64,000 nt of DNA from Rikenellaceae bacterium (GCA_015060005.1 SUZI01000002.1:1-64000); one strand, 5' to 3'; shown: positions 9,109 through 17,350, counted from the first letter of the stretch. Program-made: numbers and translations. Notes: generated from the sequence alone by a model not told the origin.

Positions 9109-9248
9109 CTACTTTTTACTAAACTCCTTTAATTGTCTGAAAAATAGATGATTGAAGGAATTTAGGGAATTTAGTGGGCTTGGATGAATTTAGTGAAGAG
9201 CTTTTCTATCAGATAACGACTAATTACTCTTTACTAATTCCTCGTTGC

Positions 9249-9683
9249 TTATTTCTTACCGGTAGAGCCGAAGCCGCCCTCGCCACGCTCCGTAGAGCTG
9301 AGCTCGTCGACACTCTCCCACTCCACCTGCTCACAACGTGCCACGACAGCCTGTGCCACACGCTCTCCATCGTTGATGATGACCGTATCGGGGCTGAGGT
9401 TGACCAAGATGACCTTTATCTCGCCACGATAGTCGGCATCGATAGTGCCCGGAGCATTGAGCACGGTGATACCCTGCTTGGCAGCCAAGCCGCTGCGTGG
9501 ACGTATCTGCATCTCGTAGCCCGCAGGAAGCTCGACATACAAGCCCGTAGGGACCAATGCTCGCTGCAAAGGCTCCAAAGAGATGCTCTCCTTGATGTTG
9601 GCACGCAAATCCATACCTGCCGAGAGCGGTGTCTGATACTCGGGCAGAGAGAATCGCGAATGGTTAACAACTTTCACTTTCAT
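9249..9683 (-). CDS. dut: dUTP diphosphatase
   Basis: A 144-residue trimeric dUTPase that hydrolyses dUTP to dUMP and pyrophosphate. All five family motifs are visible in order: [25 protein letters not shown] (catalytic Asp), GERVAQAVV and the C-terminal [12 protein letters not shown] lid. The length is typical. The start is ATG 9681-9683 (MKVKVVNHS), 15 bp after the flippase stop, so it is probably co-transcribed with that gene. Confidence 0.96.
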   Translation of the reverse strand: MKVKVVNHSRFSLPEYQTPLSAGMDLRANIKESISLEPLQRALVPTGLYVELPAGYEMQIRPRSGLAAKQGITVLNAPGTIDADYRGEIKVILVNLSPDTVIINDGERVAQAVVARCEQVEWESVDELSSTERGEGGFGSTGKK

Positions 9684-9698
9684 ATATTCCAAAAATTT

Positions 9699-11183
9699 TT
9701 ATTGTTTCACAAACTTTCTCTTGGCGTGGGCGACCAAGCCACCCACGTCGATACCCTCACGACGCACAGCATACACGCCGAAGAGGACAAAGACCACAAC
9801 ATTGACACTCCACATAAGCCACGCCACATCCGACAGGTAGTGCATAGAGCACTCGCCAACAGCGTAGAGAGCCAAAGCGACCACGACATACTCCACGATA
9901 CGACGCACATCGTAGGGCGTAGGGAAGTACTTACGGTTGAGGTAGTAGCTCAAAGCAACCATAGCAGCCTCGGCAATAAGACGTGCCCACGCAGCACCAT
10001 AGTAGCCCCAACGTGGCAGCAGCACGAGGTTCATAACGACCGTAAAAGCCAAGCCCACGAAGGTTACATAGACAGCAAAACGCGTCTTCTCCTCCCTCTT
10101 ATACCAGAACGAGAGGTTGAGCCACACGCCTGCCAGAACATTACCGCCGAGGATGACAGGCAGGATATAGATACCCTCGCGGAACGAGCTGCCGACAATA
10201 AGAGCAAACACGTCGCGGAAGAGGGCTATGCCCAGGAAGATAGACATAGCGGCGATGATGTAATACTTGAGTGCCGCAGCGTTGGACTCCAAGAACTCCT
10301 CCTTCGAGAAGTTAGCCAAGAAGAATGGCTCTGCCGCTAAACGGTACATCTGCGTGAAGAGCAACATAACAACAGCAATCTTCGTTATAGCACCGTAGAC
10401 ACCGAGCTGTGCCATAGCGTCGTCGGGGATGATATATTTTATCATCTGGCGGTCGATGAACTCGTTGGCAGTGCCGGCGATGCCTCCTATGAGCAGCGGC
10501 AGCGAGTAGGCGAAAATCTTACGCAGCAGACGGGCATTGATACGTGGCACGATGCGGTTGGTCGTAGGTAGTATGAGCAGCAGCGTGGCAGCACTCGCTA
10601 TGAGGTTGGTGGCAAAGACCCACCCTACACCAAACTCGCTATCGAAGAGCCCCATAGCCATAAAGGTGATAGCCAAGCCCACATTGATGACAACCGAGCA
10701 AGCCTTTAGGAAGACAAACTTGGCAGCCCTGCCCTGCTCCCTGAGTCGCGAGAAGGGTAACATAGCGACCACATCCAGCAGGATGATGCCCGCAACCATA
10801 ACGACATACTCGGTGTTCTGGGCATAGACCGCACCCATAGCACGTGCGATAGGCTCCTTCCACAACATAACAACGACGAAGAAGAGCACCGCCGCCACGA
10901 TGGTAGCACCCCACGTGGTGGCAAAGACACGTGCCTTGCCTCGCTTGACGTCGCCTCCCTCCGCCTCAGCCTTCGCCGCAAAGCGGAAGTAGCTCGACTC
11001 CATACCCATCGACAGGAGCACCAGAGCGAAAGGTATCAGGGCGTAGATGTCGGTAACGACACCATACTCCGCCTGACCGAACACACGGGTGTATATCGGG
11101 GTGAGCATATAGCTCAGGAATCGCACTATGATGGTGCTGACTCCATATATCGCTGTCTGTTTTGCTAAATTCTTTAAGCCCAT
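9699..11183 (-). CDS. Polysaccharide/lipid-linked oligosaccharide flippase (MOP/Wzx-like)
   Basis: A 494-residue polytopic membrane protein with 12-14 hydrophobic segments along its length. The N-terminus (LAKQTAIYGVSTIIVRFLSY, then TPIYTRVFGQAEYGVVTDIY) is the signature of polysaccharide-biosynthesis flippases of the MOP superfamily. Such proteins move undecaprenyl-linked sugars or lipid II across the inner membrane. No glycosyltransferase genes are adjacent, so the cargo is unknown; a lipid II flippase role is possible. The start ATG 11181-11183 follows directly on a repeat-rich intergenic stretch. Confidence 0.87.
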   Translation of the reverse strand: MGLKNLAKQTAIYGVSTIIVRFLSYMLTPIYTRVFGQAEYGVVTDIYALIPFALVLLSMGMESSYFRFAAKAEAEGGDVKRGKARVFATTWGATIVAAVLFFVVVMLWKEPIARAMGAVYAQNTEYVVMVAGIILLDVVAMLPFSRLREQGRAAKFVFLKACSVVINVGLAITFMAMGLFDSEFGVGWVFATNLIASAATLLLILPTTNRIVPRINARLLRKIFAYSLPLLIGGIAGTANEFIDRQMIKYIIPDDAMAQLGVYGAITKIAVVMLLFTQMYRLAAEPFFLANFSKEEFLESNAAALKYYIIAAMSIFLGIALFRDVFALIVGSSFREGIYILPVILGGNVLAGVWLNLSFWYKREEKTRFAVYVTFVGLAFTVVMNLVLLPRWGYYGAAWARLIAEAAMVALSYYLNRKYFPTPYDVRRIVEYVVVALALYAVGECSMHYLSDVAWLMWSVNVVVFVLFGVYAVRREGIDVGGLVAHAKRKFVKQ

Positions 11184-11205
11184 AGTTGTTCAGGCAAAGC
11201 CTGAT

Positions 11206-11248
11206 AATTCAAAAAATTCAAAATTCAATATTCAAAATTCAAAATTCA
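11206..11248. repeat. Family F (AATTCAAAA) run
   Basis: About four imperfect copies of AATTCAAAA, immediately before a family C element. Confidence 0.65.
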
Positions 11249-11249
11249 C

Positions 11250-11335
11250 GGCTGCGAGTAAGCGAGGGCAGAGCCAAGCTTGCTTGAGCTATGCCGAGCG
11301 AGAGCAGACAAGGGAAGACCTTTAGGTCTTGCCAA
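11250..11335 (+). repeat. Family C repeat, copy 1
   Basis: An ~86-bp element starting GGCTGCGAGTAAGCGAGG and ending AAGACCTTTAGGTCTTGCC. The end forms a hairpin (AAGACC-TTTA-GGTCTT). Close copies are at 48049, 56227 (reverse) and 57861. Here it directly precedes a family B palindrome. Confidence 0.85.
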
Positions 11336-11350
11336 AATTCAAAATTTTCT

Positions 11351-11400
11351 ACGTCATTCCCCGACTAACCGCAAGGTTAGGCGAAGGGAATCTACCGCTT
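11351..11400 (+). repeat. Family B REP-like palindrome, copy 1 (left flank of GIY-YIG gene)
   Basis: The pattern is ACGTCATTCCCCGA, then a hairpin CTAACC-gcaa-GGTTAG, then GCGAAGGGAATCTACC. It ends 6 bp from the stop of the GIY-YIG gene. The inverted partner is at 11741-11789. Confidence 0.85.
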
Positions 11401-11406
11401 ATCACC

Positions 11407-11685
11407 TCACTCCACAAGTTCCCTCCAATAGGGGTTAATCCGTGCTATCAACAACTCTTTACGATGTCGCGAAAGTCGTTTTATAGCCTTCTCGCGTGCG
11501 ATAGCATCCCTGATATTGGGCAACTCCTCAACGTACACCACCTTTGTGAGATTGTAGCGAGCAGAGAACCCTCCGTAGCTCTTGTTGCGATGTTGAACAA
11601 CACGCTGAACAAGATTGCTTGTAACGCCTGTGTACAAGACGTTGTTATCCTTGTTGGTCAACATATAAACCCATCCTCGCTCCAT
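11407..11685 (-). CDS. GIY-YIG family nuclease (YhbQ/UPF0213-like)
   Basis: A 92-residue single-domain GIY-YIG endonuclease, the full length for the YhbQ type. The motif reads GWVYMLTNKDNNVLYTGVTS (VYM...LYTG in place of GIY...YIG), followed by the catalytic Arg in NLVQRVVQHR and the metal-binding Glu in AIAREKAIKRL. The start is ATG 11683-11685. It lies alone between two inverted family B palindromes, with AT-rich 12-bp direct repeats (TATAGTTCGC-type) between its start and the right palindrome. Cellular YhbQ proteins cut or process DNA structures; here the repeats suggest the nuclease may act on, or move with, the palindromes. That link is inference. Confidence 0.85.
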   Translation of the reverse strand: MERGWVYMLTNKDNNVLYTGVTSNLVQRVVQHRNKSYGGFSARYNLTKVVYVEELPNIRDAIAREKAIKRLSRHRKELLIARINPYWRELVE

Positions 11686-11690
11686 CTTAC

Positions 11691-11742
11691 TATAAAACTT
11701 ATTATAGTTTGCTATTTATAGTTCGCTATAAGTTCGCTATAA
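11691..11742. repeat. Short AT-rich direct repeats
   Basis: Imperfect ~12-bp direct repeats of the type TATAGTTCGC lie between the GIY-YIG start codon and the right-hand palindrome. They may contain the gene's promoter, but no TAnnTTTG element is clear. Confidence 0.5.
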
Positions 11743-11789
11743 GGTAGATTCCCTTCGCTTGGCTACGCCAATCGGGGAATGACGTTTTA
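11741..11789 (-). repeat. Family B REP-like palindrome, copy 2 (right flank of GIY-YIG gene)
   Basis: The reverse-orientation copy: GGTAGATTCCCTTCGC, a hairpin TTGGC-tac-GCCAA, then TCGGGGAATGACGT. The stem sequence differs from copy 1 while pairing is kept. Confidence 0.85.
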
Positions 11790-11925
11790 TTTATTTCCCC
11801 CGTCGACATCCGCCAATCGGGGAATGACGTTTTTATTTATTTCCCCCGTCAACATCCACCAATCGGGGAATGACGTTATTATTATCTTTCTTTTTCATCT
11901 CCCATAAATCGGGAATGGTGCTTTT
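11771..11925 (-). repeat. Tandem array of truncated family B units
   Basis: ATCGGGGAATGACG-type cores start at about 11771, 11816, 11862 and 11908, giving a 45-46-bp period. The two central units share TTATTTCCCCCGTC, then ACATCC, then CCAATCGGGGAATGACG; the last is degenerate. The array ends at the stop of the YD-repeat gene. It is not CRISPR: there are no constant repeats separated by unique spacers. Confidence 0.75.
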
Positions 11926-11927
11926 AT

Positions 11928-12863
11928 TTACTCGCGGTAAACAATCTCGTACTCAGTAAGTCTGTCGGGTATCATTATTTCGCTTTTATATGACGCACGC
12001 TCCACAATATTTCCCGCAGAGTCATATTTGCAGAGAACTTTATAATTCTGAGTTCCGTCGGAATTACATTCCGTCCTCTCAATCATATTACCTGCAGAGT
12101 CGTATTCATAAAGATTCTTCGAAATCAAACGTCCGTTGGGGTTTAAGAATGCTTCCTCAATCATATTGCCCGCAGAGTCGTATTTGTAAAGATACTTCCA
12201 CCTCAAACTTCCGTCGGATCTATATTCCGTCCTCTCAATCATATTACCCGCAGAGTCATATTTGTAAAGATATTTCCATCCCAAGCTTCCGTCGGAGTAA
12301 TAAGATGCTCTCTCTATCCTATTACCCGCAGAGTCGTATTTGTAAAGGTCCTTACTTCTCAAACTTCCGTCGGAGTTGTATAATGCCTCCTCAATCCTAT
12401 TCCCCGCAGAGTCGTATTTGTAAAGATCCTTCCACCTCAAACTTCCGCCGGAGTAGTAAGATGCTCTCTCAATCCTATTACCCAAAGAGTCGTATTTGTA
12501 AAGATCCTTCCAATCCAAAATTCCGTCGGAGTAATAAGATGCTCTCTCTATCCTATTACCCAAAGAGTCGTATTTGTAAAGATACTTCCATTCCAAACTT
12601 CCGTCAGAATCGTAGGATGCCTCTTCAATTACATCTCCTCGCTGATTGAAGGTGTATTTAATGCAATCTGTCATCTCACCCTTAACCTCCTCGCCAAATT
12701 TATCTTCCAATAGATATTCGCGAACAGTTATGCTTTCTATGTCGCCATAGAGAGGCACACCCTCATACCCCTCTCTCTCGGGTGCATCAGCCTTTTTGAC
12801 TTGTGCAAAAGCAATCGAAGGCAAAAGTGTTACGATAGCCAATATTGTGAAAAGTCGTTTCAT
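11928..12863 (-). CDS. Exported protein with eight or more 26-residue YD-like tandem repeats
   Basis: A 311-residue secreted protein. A signal peptide ends at IAFAQ (residue ~21). Residues ~85-300 are tandem 26-residue units of the form YKYDSAGNRIERASYYSDGS followed by LxWKDL, recognisable in at least eight copies at a 78-bp DNA period. The unit resembles RHS/YD repeats and MORN-like beta-hairpin repeats. No toxin or enzymatic domain is attached. Function unknown; such repeats usually form an extended beta structure and may bind ligands at the cell surface. The start is ATG 12861-12863 and a clean promoter lies just upstream. Near-identical DNA units make the copy number prone to change by slippage. 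Confidence 0.82.
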   Translation of the reverse strand: MKRLFTILAIVTLLPSIAFAQVKKADAPEREGYEGVPLYGDIESITVREYLLEDKFGEEVKGEMTDCIKYTFNQRGDVIEEASYDSDGSLEWKYLYKYDSLGNRIERASYYSDGILDWKDLYKYDSLGNRIERASYYSGGSLRWKDLYKYDSAGNRIEEALYNSDGSLRSKDLYKYDSAGNRIERASYYSDGSLGWKYLYKYDSAGNMIERTEYRSDGSLRWKYLYKYDSAGNMIEEAFLNPNGRLISKNLYEYDSAGNMIERTECNSDGTQNYKVLCKYDSAGNIVERASYKSEIMIPDRLTEYEIVYRE

Positions 12864-12902
12864 AAGTCTCACCGTATCCGCAAGTTTTAGTATACAATCG
12901 TA

Positions 12903-12933
12903 CAAAGTTATAACATTTATGTTATATCTCCAA
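12903..12933 (-). promoter_or_regulatory. Bacteroidota-type promoter of the YD-repeat gene
   Basis: On the minus strand TTG (12931-12933), 20 bp, then TAACTTTG (12903-12910), a perfect fit to TTG-N19..21-TAnnTTTG. The start codon is 40 bp downstream. Confidence 0.75.
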
Positions 12934-12952
12934 ATTGTTGGGATAGCACAAC

Positions 12953-12982
12953 AAAAAAAGACCGCCCGCAGGCAGTCTTTTC
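12953..12982 (-). terminator. Intrinsic terminator after the DUF4465-like gene
   Basis: Minus-strand hairpin AAGACTGCC-tgcg-GGCGGTCTT followed by a seven-T run. It sits 20 bp past the stop of the lipoprotein gene at 13002. Confidence 0.88.
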
Positions 12983-13001
12983 AATCTCGGATATGGGATG
13001 G

Positions 13002-13781
13002 TTATTCGCCGACGACGATATCATCCAGAGCAAAATATTTTGGCGACATCATACCGTACTCGTTGGTAGGACCACCCACAATATTGAACTCAACACGCAC
13101 GACACTGCCCAACTCGGCAAGACTCCACACCCTCCAGCGGTGGAGCACATCGCCATAGGTAGCAAGGGTGTAGCGGCTCTCGCCCGTAACCCTGCCCTCG
13201 GCATCGAATCCCGTAGCAGAAACTATAATTTTATCGCCCTCGGCGAGCTTCGGAGAGAAGGCGTTGCCGTTGATTGCGACATTGAGAAAATAGCACGTAG
13301 GGGCTATGCGGGCAGCCAAGATACGGCGTGGCTTGCCATCGGCAAAGTAGAGCACGGGGCGTAAATCCATAGCACCCGTAGCCTCCGCCTCGTAGTTGCC
13401 ATAGAACACCAAAGCGTGGTTGACAACCGATGCAGCGGATGCCTCCTCGTAGAAGTACAAATCCTGAGTGTAGTCAAATGTCTCGTTGAAAACACTTGAA
13501 CTATAACCACTTATAGTCGCACCACCACCGTAGAATGTATAGCCAAACGACTCCGAGAAGATAGGCTGCGACGAGAGCGATGTGGTCTGGTCGCACCACA
13601 CATAGTCGGGGGTAACGGCAGAGCCCGAGTAGGGCGAGGTAGCATAGAAAGGCTCAAACCACGACTCCTCGAAGCTGATGACGTGTCCCTCGGGCAGGAC
13701 TGCCTCCTTCTCGCCGCCCTCGCTGCAAGAGAGAGCCGCAGAAAAGGTTAAACCAAAAATCAAAATATATAATTTTCTCAT
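13002..13781 (-). CDS. DUF4465-like lipoprotein
   Basis: A 259-residue lipoprotein with lipobox ALSC (Cys19). The C-terminal part (DKIIVSATGFDAEGRVTGES, RWRVWSLAELGSVVRVEFNI, YGMMSPKYFALDDIVV) follows the pattern of DUF4465 proteins, which are surface beta-sandwich lipoproteins, often near TonB/SusD or cobalamin loci. No such partner is present here. The stop is followed by a strong terminator. The gap to rdgB upstream is 20 bp, so it may be co-transcribed with that gene. The family call is moderate because it is based on remembered motifs. Confidence 0.75.
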   Translation of the reverse strand: MRKLYILIFGLTFSAALSCSEGGEKEAVLPEGHVISFEESWFEPFYATSPYSGSAVTPDYVWCDQTTSLSSQPIFSESFGYTFYGGGATISGYSSSVFNETFDYTQDLYFYEEASAASVVNHALVFYGNYEAEATGAMDLRPVLYFADGKPRRILAARIAPTCYFLNVAINGNAFSPKLAEGDKIIVSATGFDAEGRVTGESRYTLATYGDVLHRWRVWSLAELGSVVRVEFNIVGGPTNEYGMMSPKYFALDDIVVGE

Positions 13782-13801
13782 AGCTGATTGCTTTTTACTG
13801 A

Positions 13802-14380
13802 TTACTTACCTGAAAGGAACTTTGCGAGTTTCTCCACAGCACGACCACGATGTGAGATGCTGTTCTTCTCCTCCTCGCTCATCTCGGCAAACGAGCGGTC
13901 GGACTCCTCGGGGATGAACAGGGCATCGTAGCCGAAGCCACCGCTACCCGCCTCAACGCAGGCTATATGGCCGCGAACAATACCCTCGAAGAGGTGCTCC
14001 TCGCCACCCAAGATGAGGGCTACGACGCAGCGAAACTGTGCGGCACGGTTGCCCACGCCCGAGAGGTTACGCAGCAGCAGACGTTTGTTGGCAGCGTCGT
14101 CGTGCCCCTCCTCCGAGGCATAACGTGCCGAGCGGACCCCAGGCTCACCACCCAAAGCGTCGACCTCCAAGCCTGTGTCATCGGCGAAGCAGTCCTCGCC
14201 CGTCTGAGCATATATCTCGCGAGCCTTGAGCAGAGCATTGCCCTCCAAAGTGGTGGCAGTCTCGGCGATATCGCCCTCGATGCCTCGCTCGCGGAGCGAC
14301 ACAACCTCAATTCGCTCGCCGAGAATCTCCCTCACCTCCTTGAGTTTATGGGAGTTATTGGTTGCAAAAATTAGTTTCAT
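13802..14380 (-). CDS. rdgB: XTP/dITP diphosphatase (non-canonical purine NTP pyrophosphatase)
   Basis: A 192-residue Ham1/RdgB enzyme that hydrolyses ITP, XTP and dITP to monophosphates to keep them out of nucleic acids. It has the N-terminal FATNNSHKLKEVREIL motif, the active-site CFADDTGLEVDALGGEPGVR stretch with SARYA, and the C-terminal GFGYDALFIP and SHRGRAV motifs. The length is normal. It is 16 bp downstream of the ABC-2 permease gene, in the same orientation. Confidence 0.95.
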   Translation of the reverse strand: MKLIFATNNSHKLKEVREILGERIEVVSLRERGIEGDIAETATTLEGNALLKAREIYAQTGEDCFADDTGLEVDALGGEPGVRSARYASEEGHDDAANKRLLLRNLSGVGNRAAQFRCVVALILGGEEHLFEGIVRGHIACVEAGSGGFGYDALFIPEESDRSFAEMSEEEKNSISHRGRAVEKLAKFLSGK

Positions 14381-14396
14381 AGGGTAAAAAAGGTAA

Positions 14397-15716
14397 TTAT
14401 TTCATCACTATCCAGCGAGCCAACTCCTTCAACGAAGGCTTCTTACCGTGCATAAAGACTCCTATGCGGTAAATCTTGCCGGCAACCCACACCATAGCTA
14501 TCGTAGAGAGCCACAGGATAACGAGCGAGAGGATAATCTCCCACGTAGCAATCTCAAACGGGATGCGTGCCATCATAACGACAGGCGAGGTGAAAGGTAT
14601 CATAGAGCCCCAGAATGCCAAAGGTGAGTTAGGGTCGTTGAAGACCGACATAGAGAGCATAATGGAGATGATGATAGGCACTGTGATAGGGGTCTGCAGC
14701 TGCTGCGAGTCCTGCACAGAGTCCACAGCCGAGCCCACAGCGGCGAAGAGCGACGAGTAGAAGACGAAGCCTCCGACGAGGAACAACAGCAGGTAGACGA
14801 ACATCAGAGTCAACGAGCCTGTGTCGGTAGCCACCGAGATAGCCGAGACCATATCGGCATCCAAGCCCGCCTCAACAGAGGTCAGCTCGCCTCGCTGCAC
14901 AGCCTCGACACTCTGCATAGTATCCTCGGGGATGAGGGATGGAAGCACCGTAGAGCCTATACCCACGATGAGCACTGCCCAGATGACAATCTGGGTGGCT
15001 GCCACAGCCGCAACACCCACAATCTTACCCACCATAAGCTGGAACGGCTTGACACTCGACACCAGGACATCTAACACACGACTACCCTTCTCCTCGATGA
15101 CCGAGGTCATAACCATAGAGCCATAGATGAGCAGGAACATATAGAGTATCATACCCAAGGCGATACCCATAAAGTAGGACATACCCGACGAGGTGGACTC
15201 CTCCTCCTTGCCCTCCTCGCTCAAATCGTTACGTATGGTGGTCATCGAGACGTTAGCCTGCACGCTGCGTATGATATCGGCAAGGCCCTCGATAGACTGG
15301 CTCGCTATACGCTCAGCCTCGATGATATCATCCATCTGCGAGACGATATTCTCCTCCAAAGTGATAGAGGATGAAGAGTTGGTGTAGAGCTTCAGGTTGG
15401 TGTTGTTCTCGACGATATCCTCGCCAATCCACAGCACACCGAAGACATCCTCTCGCTCGCGTGCCTGCTTGAGCGTAAGCCCCTCCTGATGGGTGAAGAG
15501 CAGCTCATCGTTGCTCTGCAACGCCGAGGCAGCTATATGGCTGTCGTCGATGACGAGTATCTCCTTGCGGTCGCTGCCGCCAAAGAGCATAATAAGGGTA
15601 GGTGCCGCCATCAAGCCCAGCATAAGGATGGGCATAAGGATGGTGGTGATGATGAATGACTTCTTGCGTACTCGCTCGTTATATTCGCGAGCTATGATAA
15701 TTGATGTCTTTCCCAT
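14397..15716 (-). CDS. ABC-2 type transporter permease (NatB-like)
   Basis: A 439-residue membrane protein: one N-terminal segment (residues ~22-45), a large extracytoplasmic domain (~50-170), and five or six segments in the C-terminal half. This is the NatB/YhaP architecture of ABC-2 exporters, which move sodium, drugs or peptides out. The start is ATG 15714-15716 (MGKTSIIIAREYNERVRKKS, the usual cytoplasmic lead-in). Its ATPase is encoded directly upstream, 19 bp away, so the pair forms one exporter. Substrate unknown. Confidence 0.88.
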   Translation of the reverse strand: MGKTSIIIAREYNERVRKKSFIITTILMPILMLGLMAAPTLIMLFGGSDRKEILVIDDSHIAASALQSNDELLFTHQEGLTLKQAREREDVFGVLWIGEDIVENNTNLKLYTNSSSSITLEENIVSQMDDIIEAERIASQSIEGLADIIRSVQANVSMTTIRNDLSEEGKEEESTSSGMSYFMGIALGMILYMFLLIYGSMVMTSVIEEKGSRVLDVLVSSVKPFQLMVGKIVGVAAVAATQIVIWAVLIVGIGSTVLPSLIPEDTMQSVEAVQRGELTSVEAGLDADMVSAISVATDTGSLTLMFVYLLLFLVGGFVFYSSLFAAVGSAVDSVQDSQQLQTPITVPIIISIMLSMSVFNDPNSPLAFWGSMIPFTSPVVMMARIPFEIATWEIILSLVILWLSTIAMVWVAGKIYRIGVFMHGKKPSLKELARWIVMK

Positions 15717-15735
15717 AGTTGTAGTCTTTGATGGT

Positions 15736-16656
15736 TTAGAGCGTACCCTCGACGGCACGGATAAAAATGTCGTTCATACTTGGTATGACCTCCTCTAACG
15801 AGCGAATCTCGACAGCCTCGTTGGCTATATGGATGGCATCGTGCATCGTAACACCCTCGCCCAGGCGGAACTTAATCTCCGACAAGCCCTGCTCCAGCTG
15901 TGTAGCCGCTAGCACCTCTGCCACACGGTCAAGACCGCCACGCAGCAACGCCTCATCGCCATGATAGCGTAGCGAGAAGATATTCTCACCATAGCGGCGA
16001 CGTACCTCGCCCACCTCGCCCGAGAGAATGTTGCGAGAGCGGTTGATGAGTGTTATGTGGTCGCATATCTCCTCGACAGAGGACATATTATGGGTGGAGA
16101 ATATCACCGTCGAGCCCTCATCCCTCAGACGCAATATCTCCTGCTTGAGGAGGTTGGCGTTGATGGGGTCGAAGCCCGAGAAGGGCTCATCGAAGATGAG
16201 GAGCTTGGGCTGGTGAACCACCGTTGCTATGAATTGAACCTTTTGTGCCATACCTTTCGAGAGGTCTTCGACCTTACGATCCCACCACTCCTGGAGGTTG
16301 AAACGCTCGAACCACACCTTCAGACGTGCCACAGCCTCATAACGCGACAATCCGCGGAGGCGTGCAAAGAAGATAGCCTGCTCGCCCACCTTCATCTTCT
16401 TATACAATCCACGCTCCTCGGGCAGGTAGCCTATACGGAAGATATCCTCGTCGGTAATCTTACGTCCATCGAAGAGCACCTCGCCAGCATCGGGCAGAGT
16501 GATGCGTGTGATGACACGTATGAGTGTCGTCTTGCCCGCACCGTTAGGTCCGAGCAGACCATATACCGAGCCACGCGGAATCTCCACCGAGACGTTATCC
16601 AACGCAGTGTGGGCGGTATAGTGTTTGGTGATGTTGTTAGCTTGTAGTATGTTCAT
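15736..16656 (-). CDS. ABC transporter ATP-binding protein (NatA-like)
   Basis: A 306-residue ATPase. It shows Walker A GLLGPNGAGKTT near residue 34, the signature DLSKGMAQKVQ, Walker B LLIFDEPFSGFDP and a switch His in STHNMS. The C-terminal ~90 residues form the DUF4162-like extension of NatA-type exporters. It pairs with the permease 19 bp downstream. A -7-like TAAATTTG lies upstream on the minus strand near 16684 but without a convincing -33 element. Confidence 0.92.
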   Translation of the reverse strand: MNILQANNITKHYTAHTALDNVSVEIPRGSVYGLLGPNGAGKTTLIRVITRITLPDAGEVLFDGRKITDEDIFRIGYLPEERGLYKKMKVGEQAIFFARLRGLSRYEAVARLKVWFERFNLQEWWDRKVEDLSKGMAQKVQFIATVVHQPKLLIFDEPFSGFDPINANLLKQEILRLRDEGSTVIFSTHNMSSVEEICDHITLINRSRNILSGEVGEVRRRYGENIFSLRYHGDEALLRGGLDRVAEVLAATQLEQGLSEIKFRLGEGVTMHDAIHIANEAVEIRSLEEVIPSMNDIFIRAVEGTL

Positions 16657-16746
16657 CGTGCTACATAATTTATTTTATTGGTACAAATTTATACAAATTC
16701 ATTTATGTTAGACGCAGCCGAGAGCAAAAAACTACATTTTGTGCCA

Positions 16747-16783
16747 TAAAAAAAGTGTAGCAACTCGTTTGGTTGCTACACTT
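16747..16783 (-). terminator. Intrinsic terminator after the Spy/DUF4890-like gene
   Basis: Minus-strand hairpin with an 11-bp arm: AAGTGTAGCAAC pairs with GTTGCTACACT across a short loop, followed by seven Ts. Confidence 0.9.
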
Positions 16784-16822
16784 CTACATTACGATACCCA
16801 GAAGTCGTATAACAAGTAAAAC

Positions 16823-17350
16823 TTATTCCATATAGGCTCCGTTACGTGCCTCGCCGCGAGGATTATCCTTCGGACGGATAGGAGGCATCTTCTCGCCCTT
16901 GACAGGTGTGCCATTGCCATCACGCTCACCTCGCTTCCACTCGCCACGTGGGCGGTCGCCGCGTGGTCCATCACCTCGCTTGCCCTCGCCACGACGCTGC
17001 CACTGCTCGCGACGTGCCTTCTCGCCCTGCTCATACTTAGCAAACTGCTCCTCAGTGAGGATGAGCTTAACGTCCGCCTTGAATGCTCGCTGCTGCTCGA
17101 AGCCCTTACGCCACATCTTTGCCTGACGCTTAGCCTGCTTGAGATAGAGCTTATAGACCTTGGTGTACTGCTGCTCGTTGAGCGAGAGCTCCTTCTTCAT
17201 CCTATCGCTCTTACGCTTGGCTATCTGCTCGACTGTCAGTCGCTCGCCTCGCTCACGACCCACACCACGCTCTCTGCCCTCGCCCTGCTGTGCAAACGCT
17301 ACCGAGCCAACCATCAATGCCGCTACGGCTAACAATAATCTCAGTTTCAT
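16823..17350 (-). CDS. DUF4890/Spy-like periplasmic Arg/Gly-rich protein
   Basis: A 175-residue exported protein with a signal peptide ending at VAFAQ (residue ~21). Residues ~37-115 form a long helical region (RLTVEQIAKRKSDRMKKELS then LNEQQYTKVYKLYLKQAKRQ), including the LTEEQFAKY motif seen in Spy/CpxP-like and Bacteroidota DUF4890 proteins. The last ~60 residues are a basic Arg/Gly/Pro tail. Family members are thought to act as periplasmic chaperones or stress sensors. It is monocistronic, bounded by a strong terminator; an isolated TACCTTTG element (17391-17398, minus) may be its promoter. Confidence 0.8.
   Translation of the reverse strand: MKLRLLLAVAALMVGSVAFAQQGEGRERGVGRERGERLTVEQIAKRKSDRMKKELSLNEQQYTKVYKLYLKQAKRQAKMWRKGFEQQRAFKADVKLILTEEQFAKYEQGEKARREQWQRRGEGKRGDGPRGDRPRGEWKRGERDGNGTPVKGEKMPPIRPKDNPRGEARNGAYME

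Larger units (their letters stand above)
11351..11789 (-). mobile_element. Candidate repeat-bounded GIY-YIG unit
   Basis: A 439-bp unit consisting of one GIY-YIG nuclease gene between two family B palindromes in inverted orientation, like terminal inverted repeats. The shared outer and inner parts are ACGTCATTCCCCGA and GCGAAGGGAATCTACC, with a different hairpin stem in each. The same palindrome also occurs without a gene at 47983 and 56166. That this is a mobilised or mobilising unit is inference; no target duplication was found. Confidence 0.4.

Noticed and set aside
11771..11925. CRISPR array suggested by 45-46-bp spacing
   Set aside because: The whole unit repeats, with no constant repeat plus variable spacer, and no cas genes are in the window.
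11928..12863. CRISPR array suggested by regular 78-bp repeats
   Set aside because: The repeats lie in frame in an exported protein gene, have no unique spacers, and the unit is longer than CRISPR units.
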